A stretch of DNA of 64,000 nt from Lactifluus volemus (Eukaryota > Basidiomycota > Agaricomycetes > Russulales > Russulaceae), in the NCBI GenBank assembly GCA_022376515.1, contig WTXI01000021.1:186001-250000 (forward strand). Direction: 5' to 3'. How positions within the stretch are numbered: the first letter of the stretch is position 1; each line of letters starts with the position of its first letter. This document shows positions 43,741-56,420 of this stretch, in pieces. The notes under the pieces were generated by a model. It was not told where the DNA came from, ran no database searches, and was given only the letters and a program-made list of their open reading frames with translations. The position numbers and the translations under genes were made by a program.

Positions 43741-44425
43741 ACTCGACCGGATGACTAGGACCCTGTGCAGAGATATTCTTTCTCGCATAGTACGACCACA
43801 ACGACCCCAAGCACTCCCCAGACTTGATACCCCAATGCTGTTAGGTATTCTTCGGAATCGATAGTTACTGACTTCGCGCTCGATGTGTACGACATATGCT
43901 ACTACTAGTATCTTGGCTTTATTGCCGTTGTTTCATACCTTCGAACTTGAACTCACTCATGACGGTCTCTCCTGCTTTGTTCTTTTCACGAGACCATGTT
44001 CACAGTATTTCAAATGCTTCAAATACTAGTATCTGATACCTGTTGATGAGTGCATCCGAACGGTTTCCCAAGCGGGCTTCTTGACCACACTATCCTGGCG
44101 GTACCCCCGCTGTGCATTACACATAATCTCGAGCTGGAACCGCCTACTACTGTTAAAGGTAAGAGCAAACTTCGGATGGCTTGAAGCCTAGTAGCCCGAG
44201 GGGGTTCGCAGGGAAATGATGACCTACCCTTATAACTATCCGTCATTGTTGTTGAAGCTAACCATATAAACGCAGATTTTAAAATGACCAACTGGACGTG
44301 ACATGAGTGCCAGTGTGACAAGGTCATGGTGATTTATCGCGGATAAGTCCGACGTCACGCCACTTCCGGCCCTTACTTTAGTAACCACTTGATGTATAAG
44401 TACTCGAAGGGATCGTACGTCATTT
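43741..44425. other. Intergenic
   Basis: Short spacer between two B-type pseudogenes; nothing recognised. Confidence 0.4.
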
Positions 44426-46004
44426 TTGCTATCGCCCACGATGATCACTTACCTGTCTATTCCAGGCCAGCCTGACATCTCGCCACGTGCGACAATCAAC
44501 GAGCTCCCAAATGAAGTTCTCTTAGTTATCTTCGACTTCTGCCGTGTGGCCGCCCTGCGAGCGAACACGTCATCCGTGAAGTTCTGGTGGGTGCCATGGC
44601 CCAGGGTGTGGCCAAGGACATGGCAAAGGCTGATACTCGTATCCCAACGATGGCGATACGTCGTGTTTTCATCCCCACTTCGTCTCGGTCTACGCATCTC
44701 CTGCAAAGAGGGAACTCCGGTGAGGGAGATGTTTGGCGTCTGGCCTCCCTTTCCTATCGAAGTATTCGCTACCTATCTTGAAGATGCCAGCGTTATGGCA
44801 GCGCTCGAACACCGTGACCGCATATGCGAATTCGTTTTCAATCTAACGTTTTCAGAACACGAGAGATTCGCCACCCTAATGCAGGACCCGTTCCCTGCAA
44901 TGACAAGCCTTCACATTTTGTCGAGGATTGAGTCGGTGCTTCCCATTACGGTCTTGAGGAGATCGGCCCCACACCTACAATCACTCACCTTGACGGATGT
45001 TCCATTTCAGACATTACATCGAATTTCTTTGACTTTCAACGACCTCTCCGAGCTCTGTCTTCGAATTATGACGCGTCCTGGTTACGTTTCACCTGAAGCG
45101 TTGATCACAGGCCTCTCCGCCTTCACGAAGCTCACACACCTTACCATCCAATTCGGATCACACATGGCTTTTAATCGACCAACTGGACGCCCATCTTCGC
45201 TCACACGCGCTATCCTCCCGGCTCTCACAGCCTTCCAGTTTGAAGGCGCCAGAAACTACTTGGACGATCTCCTGGCTCGAATCGATGCCCCTCAACTTGA
45301 AACTCTCAGGATCGAGATCTTCCACTGAGTCTTTGACATCTAACCAACCGTCCATCACTCACGGTGGAGCACAGTAGGGATTAGGGACAGCAGGCGTGGG
45401 ATGACAGGCGTGGGAAGCCTAGCGGACATGGTAGAAGTTACCCGACGCTGAGATAAGCACAAACAACGCAGCTTCATCCCCACCCACCACCTCCTCGGGG
45501 CAGCGCCCGCCCTTCCAACGGACGCATGAATTATTTAATCGTTCAGAGGTGACGTTTTCCACTGATAACGTCAGCGTCAAATTCTCTCATCTAGAAGGGA
45601 CAAATCCGCCCAAAACGCTCGAGCTGGTAATCCAAATCCAAGATGAAGATATATGTTGCCAAGTCTTATCTATCACAGAGATATGCACTCAGTCTGTTAC
45701 CCGGTGTTACAGAGCTCAACATCCTCAACGAACCGGTTATGAATGATTTTCAGGTCCTGACGCACAATACAGATGGCTGGGCCTTCTCGACCTATTCGAT
45801 CCTGTTCAGACTCTGCGCTTGTCTCGCGAGCTGCAGTCACATCTCGCATCTTCGCTGAAAGGGCTCGCCGGAGAAATTGTTGTCAGGGAGTTGTTCCCTG
45901 TGCTTCAAAACCTCTACTTTCGCGAATGTCCGACAGATGAATACCAGCAACAAAACATGGATCAATTCTTCGCCTCACCCGGGCATTTCAGTCACCCTCT
46001 CTGA
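44426..46004 (+). pseudogene. Decayed B-type F-box gene with insertion
   Basis: The first 300 codons are well preserved (ISPRATINELPNEVLLVIFDFCR, SQRWRYVVFSSPLRLGL, DAPQLETLRIEIFH). In-frame TGA and TAA then replace conserved codons near 45326 and 45342. About 170-190 bp of unrelated sequence (about 45360-45540) separates HHSR from FNRSEVTF. The remaining C-terminal part is spread over three frames (45549-45746, 45643-45858, 45819-46004) and ends FFASPGHFSHPL. A truncated F-box protein of about 300 aa could still be made from the 5' part. Confidence 0.75.
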
Positions 46005-47220
46005 TCAATGTGATGGCCATGACAAGTAAGTATGCTTCGTATTCTGCTCTATTAGTATTGGCGCTGAGTGCTGTCTAGAAGGCACTGGCCGTGGGCATTG
46101 AGCGCCCTGACCAACGTTACGGCAACGTAACCCGCACCGACTGAAACGAGGAGTTGCTTTTGCTCTTGCTCTTTCCAGCGGCACTGACGCCGCTCTTTCA
46201 CTGACTGTGGGCTTTGAGCCCTATGGCAGTCTTCCCGTTAGGCACCTCGCCATTCTGTGCTGAGCAAGATCAACTCGTCATTTTTTACTCTGTTCTTTGC
46301 TGTAACTAAACCATGTAGTAGTGTTTTAGCTTCTTTACAACGAGTGCCTCCTAAAATGTAATCTATGGGCGATTGCCAGTGATATGGTTATCTTGAACCT
46401 TGCCAGCACGTGCCAAAGCTGCAGTTGTTGTTTGTTTATGTTTACCACGTATTTTACTACTCTGGAGGGGTAGGGGTCTCAATCTGGTGAACAAAAAATT
46501 CTGACATGTAAAAATCTTTGTGTAAATAGCATCTGATGATCATGAGCTAAACTGTGTTCTGAAGTGTGGTAAATTAGGTGGCAGTGTTGCAGAGCGACAG
46601 CGCGCCACGAGATTCATGTCGGTTTGCTTAGTCATGACTCGACCAGTCGACCAAATCGCCCCCTCTCGCTCCTCGGCGTGCGTCGTGGTCAATAAGTTGA
46701 CTCGGGTCTCGGGGATAATTCTGACGCGCACATCAATGTCTGTCATATTTTTCGTGTTATTGTGAACACGTCCTCGTGAGAACGGTAAAACCAAACAAAG
46801 TTTATTATGTGAATGCTAGGAGAAACTCGAACGATAACAGGCTAAACTCGAAAAAAAAGCAGAAGAATTCAAAGGCAAGAAACAACTGACATAAGATGAC
46901 ATGCGTTGTAGTTAAAACGCGCGAAATCCGTAGAGATAGAAGAATGTCCAAACAGCACCGATTAACTTGTGCTAATTGTTATGGCGGTCGGTGAACTGTG
47001 ACATGGCAATAGGCCTCAAAATGCTAACATACTGCGATGAAGTGCTATTTGGCTCCTCGAGATCGTTTTGCCAAACCTGGTCTGGAAAGTTGAAGGTGCG
47101 TATTAATCGGAATCTCCATCATGATACTAGGGGGAATTGTAGGGTAGGCGGTGAACTGTGAGAAGGACCTGAGTGCTGACGTGCCCTTATAGCTTGCTCC
47201 AAGAGTTTGTCTCGTCCCCC
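46005..47220. other. Intergenic; inverted duplicate flank
   Basis: 46.67-46.98 kb is the reverse-complement relative of 35.25-35.53 kb. Sequence downstream of the F-box stop (47.15-47.22 kb) still encodes the lost C-terminal residues RARQHSG in the same frame. No other gene. Confidence 0.5.
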
Positions 47221-48593
47221 CTAATACGCACAGTCAAGGTTGAGATTTTGAAGTCCAGGTAACACCACTGGGGCACCTTCCTCGGTCACGGTGCGTACAA
47301 AGGTCTTCCTTATCTTGGGGGAAAAACGCAGACTCAGGCCCAGGTTCCGAACAGCAGGGAAGGGGTGCAAAAATGCTAGCCATTCACGACTGTCCAGTCT
47401 CTCCAAATCCTTCAAATTTGAAAACCATGCAGGTTTGATGACGAGCTCTGTAACACTAGAGAGTAGAGACAAAGACTCGGTAGATAACTGTGCCATGGAG
47501 GAAATTTGACCTCGCACGTTCTCTATGAAATCCAGTGACAGCCTTGTGTGAGGATTTAACTCATAAAGCGTGATGCCAAGGCTACCATCGCTAAATATCA
47601 CAACCGCATCATCGAATAACCCTCCCGTGAGCCTGAGTAAGTGAGAGATGCCCTGTCGGAAGTCGACAAGGTGCCGCAAGAATCGGATATCGACAACGTT
47701 GAGTTGGGGAACGTCAATACGAGCCAGGAAGTCCTCCAAGAATTCGCTAAAACCACTAAACGTGAACCGTTTGAGGGCGGGGAGCAGAGCACGTGCAGCT
47801 GGGGGTGGACCTCGGACTCGGGCTATTGCTGATTTTCTGAACTTGATTTCAAGCCGTGTAAGCCTGGTCAGGTTGGAGAGGCCTGTGACCATAGCTTCGG
47901 GTGAAATATAACCAGGATCAGGTATATCTCCAAGCTCGAGTTCGGAAAGGTCCTTGCAAGACAACAAAAGTTGAGGCAAGGTCGGAAAGGCAATGCCCTT
48001 CAAAGTGAGTGATTGTAAACGGGGGGTAGATCCCCCTAAGAACGTGCTTGGAAGTACCAGCACACTGCCATCGTCTTCCCGGTCACTCGAAAGGCCAAGT
48101 GTTGTCAACGAAGGGAACGGCTTCTGCGTCACTTTGGCCAATCTCTCAGAGTCGTGATATGCTAGAAGGAAATAGATTCTCCATATGCGGTCATGGTGCT
48201 CGAGTGCAGCAATGATGTTATCCCCAATATTGCGACCGAAGGACCTAATTTCGATGGGAAAGGGAGGCCAGACATCCAACAATTTCCTCACGGAAGTACA
48301 ATCTGAGCAGCGAAGGCGCAGGTCGAGACCAAGTGGGGATGAAAATATGAGGTATCGCCATCTTTGACATACGTGCACCAGCATCTGCCATTGTTTTGGC
48401 CAATCGACGATCAAGGAAGCCGCCACTCGGCAGAAGTCGAAGAATTTCAAGAGTATTTCATCAGGGAGCGCTTCGATTGTCACACGTGGTGAATTCTCGC
48501 CTAGAACACACATGTGGTAAGTGGTCATTGTGGGCGTAAGAAAAAAGGTGTACTTCTTCCACTGGTGGTACTAGTAGTGTTCGTGTTCGACAT
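47221..48593 (-). CDS. B-type F-box/LRR-like protein, C-terminally truncated
   Basis: Two exons, 48593-48554 and 48500-47221, 53-nt intron (GTACAC..CTAG), predicted 439 aa. Exon 1 encodes MSNTNTTSTTSGR; the join gives SENSPRVTIEALPDEILLKFF. The F-box has VCQRWRYLIFSSPLGLDL. The LRR part is nearly the same as the inverted copy at 33.96-35.06 kb. It stops at LNLDCAY, where that copy continues; reading past the TAG gives LLEQAIRARQHSG, so about 30 C-terminal residues have been lost by a nonsense change. The F-box and most of the LRR part remain, so function is possible. It stands head to head with the 49.2-kb gene. Confidence 0.8.
48501..48553 (-). other. Conserved B-type intron
   Basis: A 53-nt phase-1 intron with GTACAC donor and TTCTAG acceptor at the family position. 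Confidence 0.7.
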
Positions 48594-49243
48594 GCCTTCC
48601 AGGATTACAGGACTTAAAAAGCTTCTATTGTGACCAACACCAGAACTAGATGCTCTGTACGGTGCGTGGTGTTAATAGATAGACTTTCTAGTACGCGGGT
48701 TAAAACGTACAAGTCAGTTGCTCTATGATAGGAGGGTTTTAGTTTGACCCCTCGCTGGCTGGCCACACTCCTGTCCACATCCAAGGCCGTCGGGCCGAAC
48801 CCCGGGGCGATTCCGTTTGTCGGCCAAGCATCCTGTACCATTTCTGGCCGCAAGCCGTCTGTAGTGCGGCCAGTTCGGAATGAAAATTGTATACAATTAG
48901 CTCCACTATCTACACAAAATACTAAATATCTAGAAATTAGACTCGGAGTAGGGATATGAGTGGGTAGAAGCAATGACCTGGGCAAGCCTGACGAAATTTG
49001 ATTCTTATTGTTTCTCAAGATCATGATGGGCCTGGGGTGACCCTGCATTACCACAGGAAAGAATGGGAGAAAGGGATTGTTGGCGATTATCGCTGTGGTG
49101 TTCCAACTGGAGGTCCGAGAGCAGCGGGTGTCTGTTATTTTTCGCTATTAGATCATGTGATGCGGCGATGTCCGAATAGCCCCTGGCGGCACTTCAGAGA
49201 GTTCAGTGCCCCTCTCAGGCCAGCATTCCTCCCATTGCAGTAG
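48594..49243. other. Divergent intergenic region between two F-box genes
   Basis: A 650-bp spacer between genes pointing away from each other, so it holds both promoters. A GATCATGTGATG motif at about 49153 resembles the CACGTG block of other B copies. The long antisense frame here has no recognisable domain. Confidence 0.5.
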
Positions 49244-50803
49244 ATGGCCTTTCTAGGAGAGAAAGGTGTTTCGAACGCTACCGGAAATAGTAATAGTACG
49301 TTCTTTTTCCAGCGACCACGATGACCACTTACCTTGCATGGTCCAGGCCAGATTTCGCCACGTGTGACAATCAATGCGTTACCAGACGAAGTCGTCCTAG
49401 ACATCTTCGACTTTTGTCGAGCGGAATGCCGAACGGACGTGTCACTGGAACTTTATGGCCTTTTGCACGACGTACTTTTGCGGCCGGACTTGTGGGCAAA
49501 GACATGGCATAACCTGTTTCACGTATGCCAGAGATGGAGATACCTCATGCTTTCATCTCCGCACCGTCTCCACTTACACCTTAACTGCACAAAAGGTACT
49601 CCTCTGAGGGAGATGCTGGATATTTTTCCACCCTTTCCTATCGAAATAATGTATCCCGATTATCTTGGGGAGGACATCGTTGCACTCGACCACCGAGACC
49701 GCATATGCAAATTCAGTCTCAATCTAACATGTCGACAACTTGAGAGATTCGCCACGGTGACGCAAGAGCCATTCCCCGCATTGACAAGTCTTCACATTTG
49801 GTCGGAGATTCTGCCGAAAAGCAGGGCTCTGCCGGTGCTTCCCGTTACGTTCTTAAAGGGATTCGCCCCACGTCTACGATCGCTCTCTTTAACGCGCATT
49901 CCATTTCCGACGTTACCCCAACTTCTTTTGTCTTCCAACGACATTTCCGAGCTGTTCCTCGAATCTATCCCCGATCTTGGTTTTATCTCACCCGAGGCGA
50001 TGGTCATGGGTCTCTCCGCCTTGACCAGGCTGAGATGCCTTTGGATCGGGTTCCAGTGGCCCTATGACTCGGAATTGCCCTATTCCCCAATCCAATGTCC
50101 ACCTCCCTTTACCCGCGATGTCCTCCCCGTTCTCGCAGAGTTCAAGTATAACGGTCGTAACGAGTACTTGGAGGATCTCCTGGCTGGAATTGATGCCCCT
50201 CAACTCAAATCTTTCAGGATCGCGTTATTTCGGCGACGACAACACCCCCTTGACATTCGACAAGTCATTTATCACTCACGGACACTCGGCTCATTCAATC
50301 GCGTTGAGGTGACATTTTATTTTTTAAGCGTCCACATCCAACTTTATCCGCCAGAGGGGACAAATCCCCCCAAAACCGAGCTGCTAATTAATGATGAGGG
50401 GGACCTTGGGGAAGTCTCCATGACAGAGATATGCACCCACTCTGAGTCATTTTATCTATTTTCCAATGTTACAGAGCTCGACATCCGCAGCGAAGGTGAA
50501 TTCCAGCGTTTGGAGGTCCCCATGGACAATAAACAATGGCTGAAAATCTTCCACCCTTTCGCTGCTGTTCAGACCCTGTGTTTGTCCGGCCAGCTGCAGT
50601 CGTTCATTGCATCTTGGCTGCGAGGGCTCACTGGGAAAACTGTCACGGAGGTGTTACCTGCTCTTCAAAACCTCTGCTTCCGCAAGCTTTCCAAACTGGG
50701 AGCGGAACTTGAACTTGAATACTGGCAGAAAGAAATGGCGCCATTCATCATTGCACGCCAACTTTCCGGTCACCTTGTCACAGTACATCTCCTACCAAAG
50801 TAA
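49244..50803 (+). CDS. B-type F-box/LRR-like protein
   Basis: Exons 49244-49295 and 49347-50803 give 502 aa; the 51-nt intron has GTACGT and CCAG ends and contains a stop. Exon 1 reads MAFLGEKGVSNATGNSN, then QISPRVTINALPDEVVLDIFDFCR. The second F-box block is VCQRWRYLMLSSPHRLHLHL. The LRR part has LRSLSLTRIPFPTLPQLLL, LGFISPEAMVMGLSALTRL and DAPQLKSFRIALF, and ends SGHLVTVHLLPK. No lesion. First-exon agreement with the 53-kb and 62.8-kb genes supports the start. SCF substrate-receptor role inferred from the family. Confidence 0.87.
49296..49346 (+). other. Conserved B-type intron
   Basis: A 51-nt phase-1 intron, GTACGT donor, GGTCCAG acceptor; an in-frame TGA shows it must be removed. Confidence 0.78.
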
Positions 50804-51319
50804 CGACGATTGGCGCAAGCCCAAAGTCATCGTTAGATATTCTTCGATATTAACTGACTTCGCGCCCGTTGTTTCATGCCTTCGAGCTCTGCTGTTTTTT
50901 TGTAGTACAGTAGATATAAGTTGAGAATATAAGTTGAGGCTAAAGATGCAGTCAATACTAGGACCGCTCACGCTCACCTCATGTGCCTGTGTTTTCTCTC
51001 AAACGTCTCATCCACGGCTTCACTGACTCGTCTCTCCTCGTCTTATATTTCTTATCGTGTATCGTTTCAACTCATTCCGTGACCTCTGAGTCTGACATTC
51101 TCGCAGGCATCCATATCTTTCCTAGCCTGCGTACGTCCCCTGCATTCGCCTGGGGTCACCGTCACCAACTCTACACTTGGATCCGCTGCGCCTCACAGTA
51201 CAGGCTGACCCAAGAGTCTTAGTTGGATATCGTTTTCGTCATATCTATACAGAACGAACAAATGTAGACGCGAGGGTCGCGAGGATGAGTAGGACCGTGA
51301 CGAGGCCGGAGCGCGGAGA
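50804..51319. other. Intergenic
   Basis: Nothing recognised; 3' flank of the 49.2-kb gene. Confidence 0.4.
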
Positions 51320-51694
51320 ATGAAATTTCGGTCGGATGTGAGTCATGTGACAAGAGTGTTCGCTCAACCGACATCACCCCAATTTCTTTTGTCTTGCAAC
51401 GACCTTTTCGAGCACTCCCTTCAAGAAATATCGGATCACGGTTACTTTTCACCCCAGGCAATGGTCACATGTCTCTCCGCTTTGACCAAGCTCACGCACC
51501 TTGTCATCGAATTTGAACCAACCCCTGGCTTCTCGCCCCGATCCAATAACTCTACAACCACCTCCAGTCACACGCGCTATTCTCCCTGTTTTCACAGCGT
51601 TCCGGTTTCAAGGTTTCTGCGAGTACTTGGAGGACCTCTTGGCTCGAATCGATGCCCCTCAACTCAAAACTTTCAGCATCGAGTTCCTCCACCA
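51320..51694 (+). pseudogene. Internal fragment of B-type F-box gene
   Basis: Keeps the stretch corresponding to PQFLLSCNDL through DAPQLKTFSIEFLHQ, with a frameshift near 51.55 kb. There is no F-box, and no C-terminus: a foldback element begins where the C-terminal part should follow. After the element, 51.84-51.95 kb resembles the 3' flank of the 53-kb gene (54.77-54.88 kb). So a whole gene copy once lay here and lost both ends of its coding region. Confidence 0.75.
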
Positions 51695-51826
51695 GGGTCC
51701 CCGGTATCGGCTCAGCCCCCCTGCCAAAAATGAAGGCGTACGCTCTGAAAACTGGGCATCCGCCTTCATTTTTGGCATTTTTGGCAGGGGAGCCGAGCGG
51801 GAGCTGAGCCGATACCGGGGACCCGA
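51695..51826. repeat. Foldback (inverted-repeat) element, about 130 bp
   Basis: The left arm GGGTCCCCGGTATCGGCTCA and more (51695-51738) is the reverse complement of the right arm (51760-51826). The first 22 bp match perfectly; a second matching block spans CCCCTGCCAAAAATG..AAGGCG. The right arm has an extra piece with a repeated TTTTTGGCA. No clear target duplication. It could be a MITE or a hairpin formed during rearrangement. Confidence 0.75.
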
Positions 51827-52978
51827 ACGGGCCCTTAGTATCCCACCCTGTATCTTCCATCCCGTGCTCTACTTTTCAAAAGTCCAGGCAGAGTTAGGAT
51901 GGTCCCACACCGCCTTTGAAACTCATAATGGGTAGTTGTTGTTGCATCAATTCAATAAGTAAACAAAGGATCTCAAACATCATGTACCAGTACTCTTCTA
52001 CGATCAAGGCCACAGTCTACGCATGCCTGAGATGTATGGTATCTCATCAGAGAAAATTGTCACGCTCCCCATGTTCGGTCCACATGAATGGGGGAGTCGA
52101 TATCTAGCATGCGTTGAGGGACCGTGGCGCGTTGCGGTGCAGCGGCTCCCACCATCCACGTTCGAGGAAGTCCGTGAGGCTGGCACGCTCGGCGACTCCG
52201 GTCCACGGAATGCAGCAACACGATCCGAGAGATGGACCGTGTCGAACTGCCACGCGCGGCCTTTATGTTCGCCTGCACGGAGTATGGTCGTGGATCACGC
52301 GGTTTGCCCAATCGACTCACGTCTCGACGGTGAGGGTTGGCCGTGCAGATCGCAGAAAAAAGGAATTTATGCCAGGCACATGGTGCCATTCCTCGGGATT
52401 CGTGTAGGGGAAGATGACACGGGTCGAGCCCTGGACGGGGTAGGTGTGATCAAGAAGTGGCGGCCTAAAATGTGAGATGCATGTGAATGTAGAGAGACAG
52501 GCGGAAGTGAAGGTGAAGTCCATCAGAGAGGTGAGGTGTCATCAATCCAGAGAAAAAGATACCGAAAATGTATGCATGATGGCCGGCATCTTCGTTTTGG
52601 GGGCCTTGAGCAGACATCAGGAAACCGTGTTATTTATTCGAAGCTGCTAGCCATTCTAATTCACAAGTCAGAGTGAAGGGAATGGGTAACTGTATTATAG
52701 CGGAGAATGAAATTTAGTGAGACTGGTGTGACATGGCCGTGACCAACGAAAGTTCAACAACGTTCAACGACCAGCGACTGGCAGTGGATGTACTATACAG
52801 TATTGAAAGTGCGTCGAGAATCCCACTGGTTCTTTTTGGAGAAGAATCTGATCTTTCTACATATTAGTAAATCCCTAATCCGGCGTTGCTCGAAAGCCCA
52901 TCAGCCCTCTTCAAGCTCCCAATTCGACAGTCTCGCCATTCGGAGCCTCTGGCATTCCTTTCATCACAATAGACTCGG
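51827..52978. other. Intergenic, duplicated flanks
   Basis: 51.84-51.97 kb matches 54.77-54.88 kb. 52.74-52.85 kb matches 62.61-62.70 kb (GACCAGCGACTGGCAGTGGAT). A 150-codon plus-strand frame at 52023-52475 has no recognisable motif and is likely chance. Confidence 0.5.
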
Positions 52979-54475
52979 ATGGCCTTTCTAAGACAACAAG
53001 GCATGTCGGACGTTACCGGAAGGAATCGTACGTACTTTGTTTTCTTGCACCCACGTTGATCACTTACCTTCGGTTCAGGCCAGGTCTCGCCACATGTGTC
53101 AATCAATGCGCTCCCAGATGAAGTCCTCTTAGAAATCTTCACTTTCACCAGAGTGGCTGCACTGGCCCCACCGCTCCAGCCGTGGCCGGATCTGTGGTTA
53201 GGGACATGGCGTGCGTTGGTACACGTATGCCGTAGATGGCGAAACGTCATGTTTTCATCCCCACTCCGTCTCAATCTTCGCATCTACTGCACAGAGAAAC
53301 CTTATGTGAGGGAGACGTTGGATGTCTGGCCATCCTTTCTTCCTATTGACGCAGTGTCTTACAATCTTGGGGATAGCATGGTTGCTGCACTCGAACACCG
53401 TGACCGCATATGCGAACTCTGTATCAGGATAACATGGCCACAATATGAGAGATTCAAAACCACCATGCAGGAACCATTCCCCTCAATGACGAGTCTTAAA
53501 GTTTGGTATGACTTTCGGGAGCCCCCGCTGGATGACGGGAGTTTGCCAGTGCTCCCCGTTGCATTCTTAGGAGGATCTGCTCCACGTCTTCGATCATTGA
53601 CGTTGATGGGTGTCCCATTTCCGACGTTGCCTCAATTTCTTTTGTCTTGCAACGACCTTTCCGAGCTCTCCCTTCATGATATAACAGATCCTGGCTACAT
53701 TTCACCTGAGGCGATGGTCACAGGCCTCTCCGCTCTGACCAGGCTCAAGGAACTCTACATGGAATTCGACGAATCCGTGGTTTCTCGCTCAAATCGAATG
53801 ACTCGATGTCCACCTCCAGTCACACGCGCCATCCTCCCAGCTCTCATGATCTTCGATTTTAAGGGTACCGACGAGTATTTGGAGGATTTCCTCGCTCGAA
53901 TCGACGCACCTCAACTCAAAACGTTCGAGATCAGTTTCTTCTACCAGGACATCTATGACATCCGACAAGTCGTCCATCATTCACGAACGTTCGGGTCATT
54001 CAATCGTGCGGAGATGATATTTACTTCTAATAGCATCAGCATCAAACTTTGTCAGCCAGAGGGAACGGATCCCATCAAAACTTTCGAACTGTTCATCTCC
54101 GATGAAGCCGAGGAGTCCAGTTGGCAAGTCTCGTCTCTCGCACAGATATGCTCCCAGTTTCTGTCTCTACTTTCCGGCGTTACAGAGATGGAAATCCTCA
54201 GCGACCCATACGGTTCTGGTGAGGATGACTTTCCGGTCCTCGACGATCCTATCGAATGGCTGGAACTTTTCCGCCCATTTACTGATGTCCAGACCCTGTT
54301 TATTTCTGGTGATTCGCAGTCAGATGTCGTATCGTCGCTGCAAGTGCTCACGATGGAAAGCGTCATGGAGATGTTACCTGCACTTCAAAATTTATACTGT
54401 TCTTATGATCCGCGAGATGACTACGAGGAGGAACTCATAGAGCTATTCTTCTTCCTACCTGAGCCTGAGGCTTGA
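52979..54475 (+). CDS. B-type F-box/LRR-like protein
   Basis: Exons 52979-53027 and 53079-54475 give 481 aa, with a 51-nt intron (GTACGT..TTCAG). Exon 1 encodes MAFLRQQGMSDVTGRN; the join reads RQVSPHVSINALPDEVLLEIFTFTR. The F-box second block is VCRRWRNVMFSSPLRLNLRIYC. The LRR part contains LRSLTLMGVPFPTLPQFLL, ITDPGYISPEAMVTGLSAL and DAPQLKTFEISFF. The C-terminus (EEELIELFFFLPEPEA) is shorter and more acidic than in relatives that end HSGHPV. The closest copy is the gene starting at 62831, and flanks on both sides are shared. Role inferred from family. Confidence 0.86.
53028..53078 (+). other. Conserved B-type intron
   Basis: A 51-nt phase-1 intron, GTACGT..GGTTCAG, with an in-frame stop. 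Confidence 0.78.
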
Positions 54476-55194
54476 GGCCCTAAGCCTTCTGGTCATTTGT
54501 TTAGCTCCGAGCCTGCTCTACTAGTATCTACAATGATATACCAGCCCCAGTCTTGTTTTACGTTGCCATTTCTCATAGATCCCATCGATCATGATTTCTT
54601 CCAACTTTCACACGTAGAGTACATACTCATTTAATAGGAAATACTCAATACGTTTTTCACTCAAAGCAGATGTCATCATCTCCTAGCGTGCCTGCTCAAT
54701 AACAATCCTCAGATCCTTTTCTAGGTCATGACACCTAGGCAGGCCAGGCCCGTAACTTGTTACTAGTTGTTAGCACTCCACCCTGCATCTTCCCTCCGAG
54801 TCCTCTACTCTTCAAAAGTCCAGGCAGAGTTTGGATGGCCCCACATCGCCTTTGAAATACATGTAAGGGTAGTTGTCGTTGTGTCGATCCAGTTTCAATT
54901 TACCAAAACAGGGCGGTCTGTCACATCCTCTCTGTCGTGGCGGAACAAAAGATCTATTGAGGTTTTCACTCAGGACAGGGCAACTTTCTCAGTTGTCCAA
55001 ATGGTGACGAGAACGATTTACTAAAATTCTGTAACGAACCATCTTGGCGGGATATCGATGCAACAGGAGCTGTTTGGAATTCCATTAGTACCATTACTGG
55101 TAACATTGATCTCGGAAAACGTTGTTGTATGGCTGCCATGGATCTTGGGGTATGCGACCGAGACCGAGACGTAGCTGAGAGGAAGCAAGGAAGC

Positions 55195-55350
55195 GAAGGA
55201 ATGTTAAATAGGCCACATGGTACCTCAACACTACCCTGGCTTCTTACCACATTTCGGCTTGGTATCGTGTCTCGTCCCCGGAAAGAAATGTTCACTTTTA
55301 TGCTGAGAAGTAGGCGAAGAATGGTGAGTAACTTATTCTCGACATTCTTA
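55195..55350 (+). repeat. Direct repeat 1 flanking lectin gene
   Basis: Diverged copy of 56958-57105; shared blocks TTGGTATCGTGTC, TTTTATGCTGAGAAG and AACTTATTCTCGACAT. Confidence 0.6.
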
Positions 55351-55892
55351 GACTACCTGATCTATCACACCCGCCGCGCACAGGCATTCGTGACCCGGTG
55401 GATCACAGAGCTCTTGGCAGCACCCAAGGAGCCCGTCTGTGGTCACACTCCGGATAAATAGCGAAAGGCATTTCTGGAATTGACGTACGAAGCAAAGCGT
55501 GGACGGCACTCCGATTCTCAGACGGACACGATGGATTACAAGTCACCGCGTACGGATGGAGTATTGGACTCCCCCTATGAGGGTCGGATACTCTGCGCTC
55601 CGTCACGTCGCGCAAACATCCCAAAAGATGCCGACTTGGAAGAGGCCATTCCATTATTCGAACATCATCATACACCGTCTATTGTCAATGGATAGGCGCA
55701 AGTTCGCGGGAAATGTCATTTAGGACGCGACGTTAATGTTGTCGGTTCATATGAACGTTCAGCTGTTCCATTCGTAGACATCTTGATGCAATGGTCACAT
55801 CGACATTCCCTTTCGTTCTCTCACGCCAAAGGCATAAAAGGACATCCCTACATTTCGCCTTTCTGAAGTCCATCTCTTCTCACTCGAGACCT

Positions 55893-56420
<528 letters not shown>

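Noticed and set aside
44442..44480. ATG within the B-type intron (MITYLS...) as the true start in several copies
   Set aside because: The upstream exon, donor GTACGT and acceptor CAG are conserved, and splicing gives a consistent frame even in copies where this ATG is lost (53.0 and 62.8 kb).
48614..49054. 146-codon minus-strand frame between two F-box genes
   Set aside because: It lies in the shared promoter region, has no recognisable domain, and a sequence composition unlike the neighbouring coding regions.
52023..52475. 150-codon plus-strand frame as a gene
   Set aside because: No motif, a long frame on the opposite strand too, and no paralogue; GC-rich chance opening is more likely.
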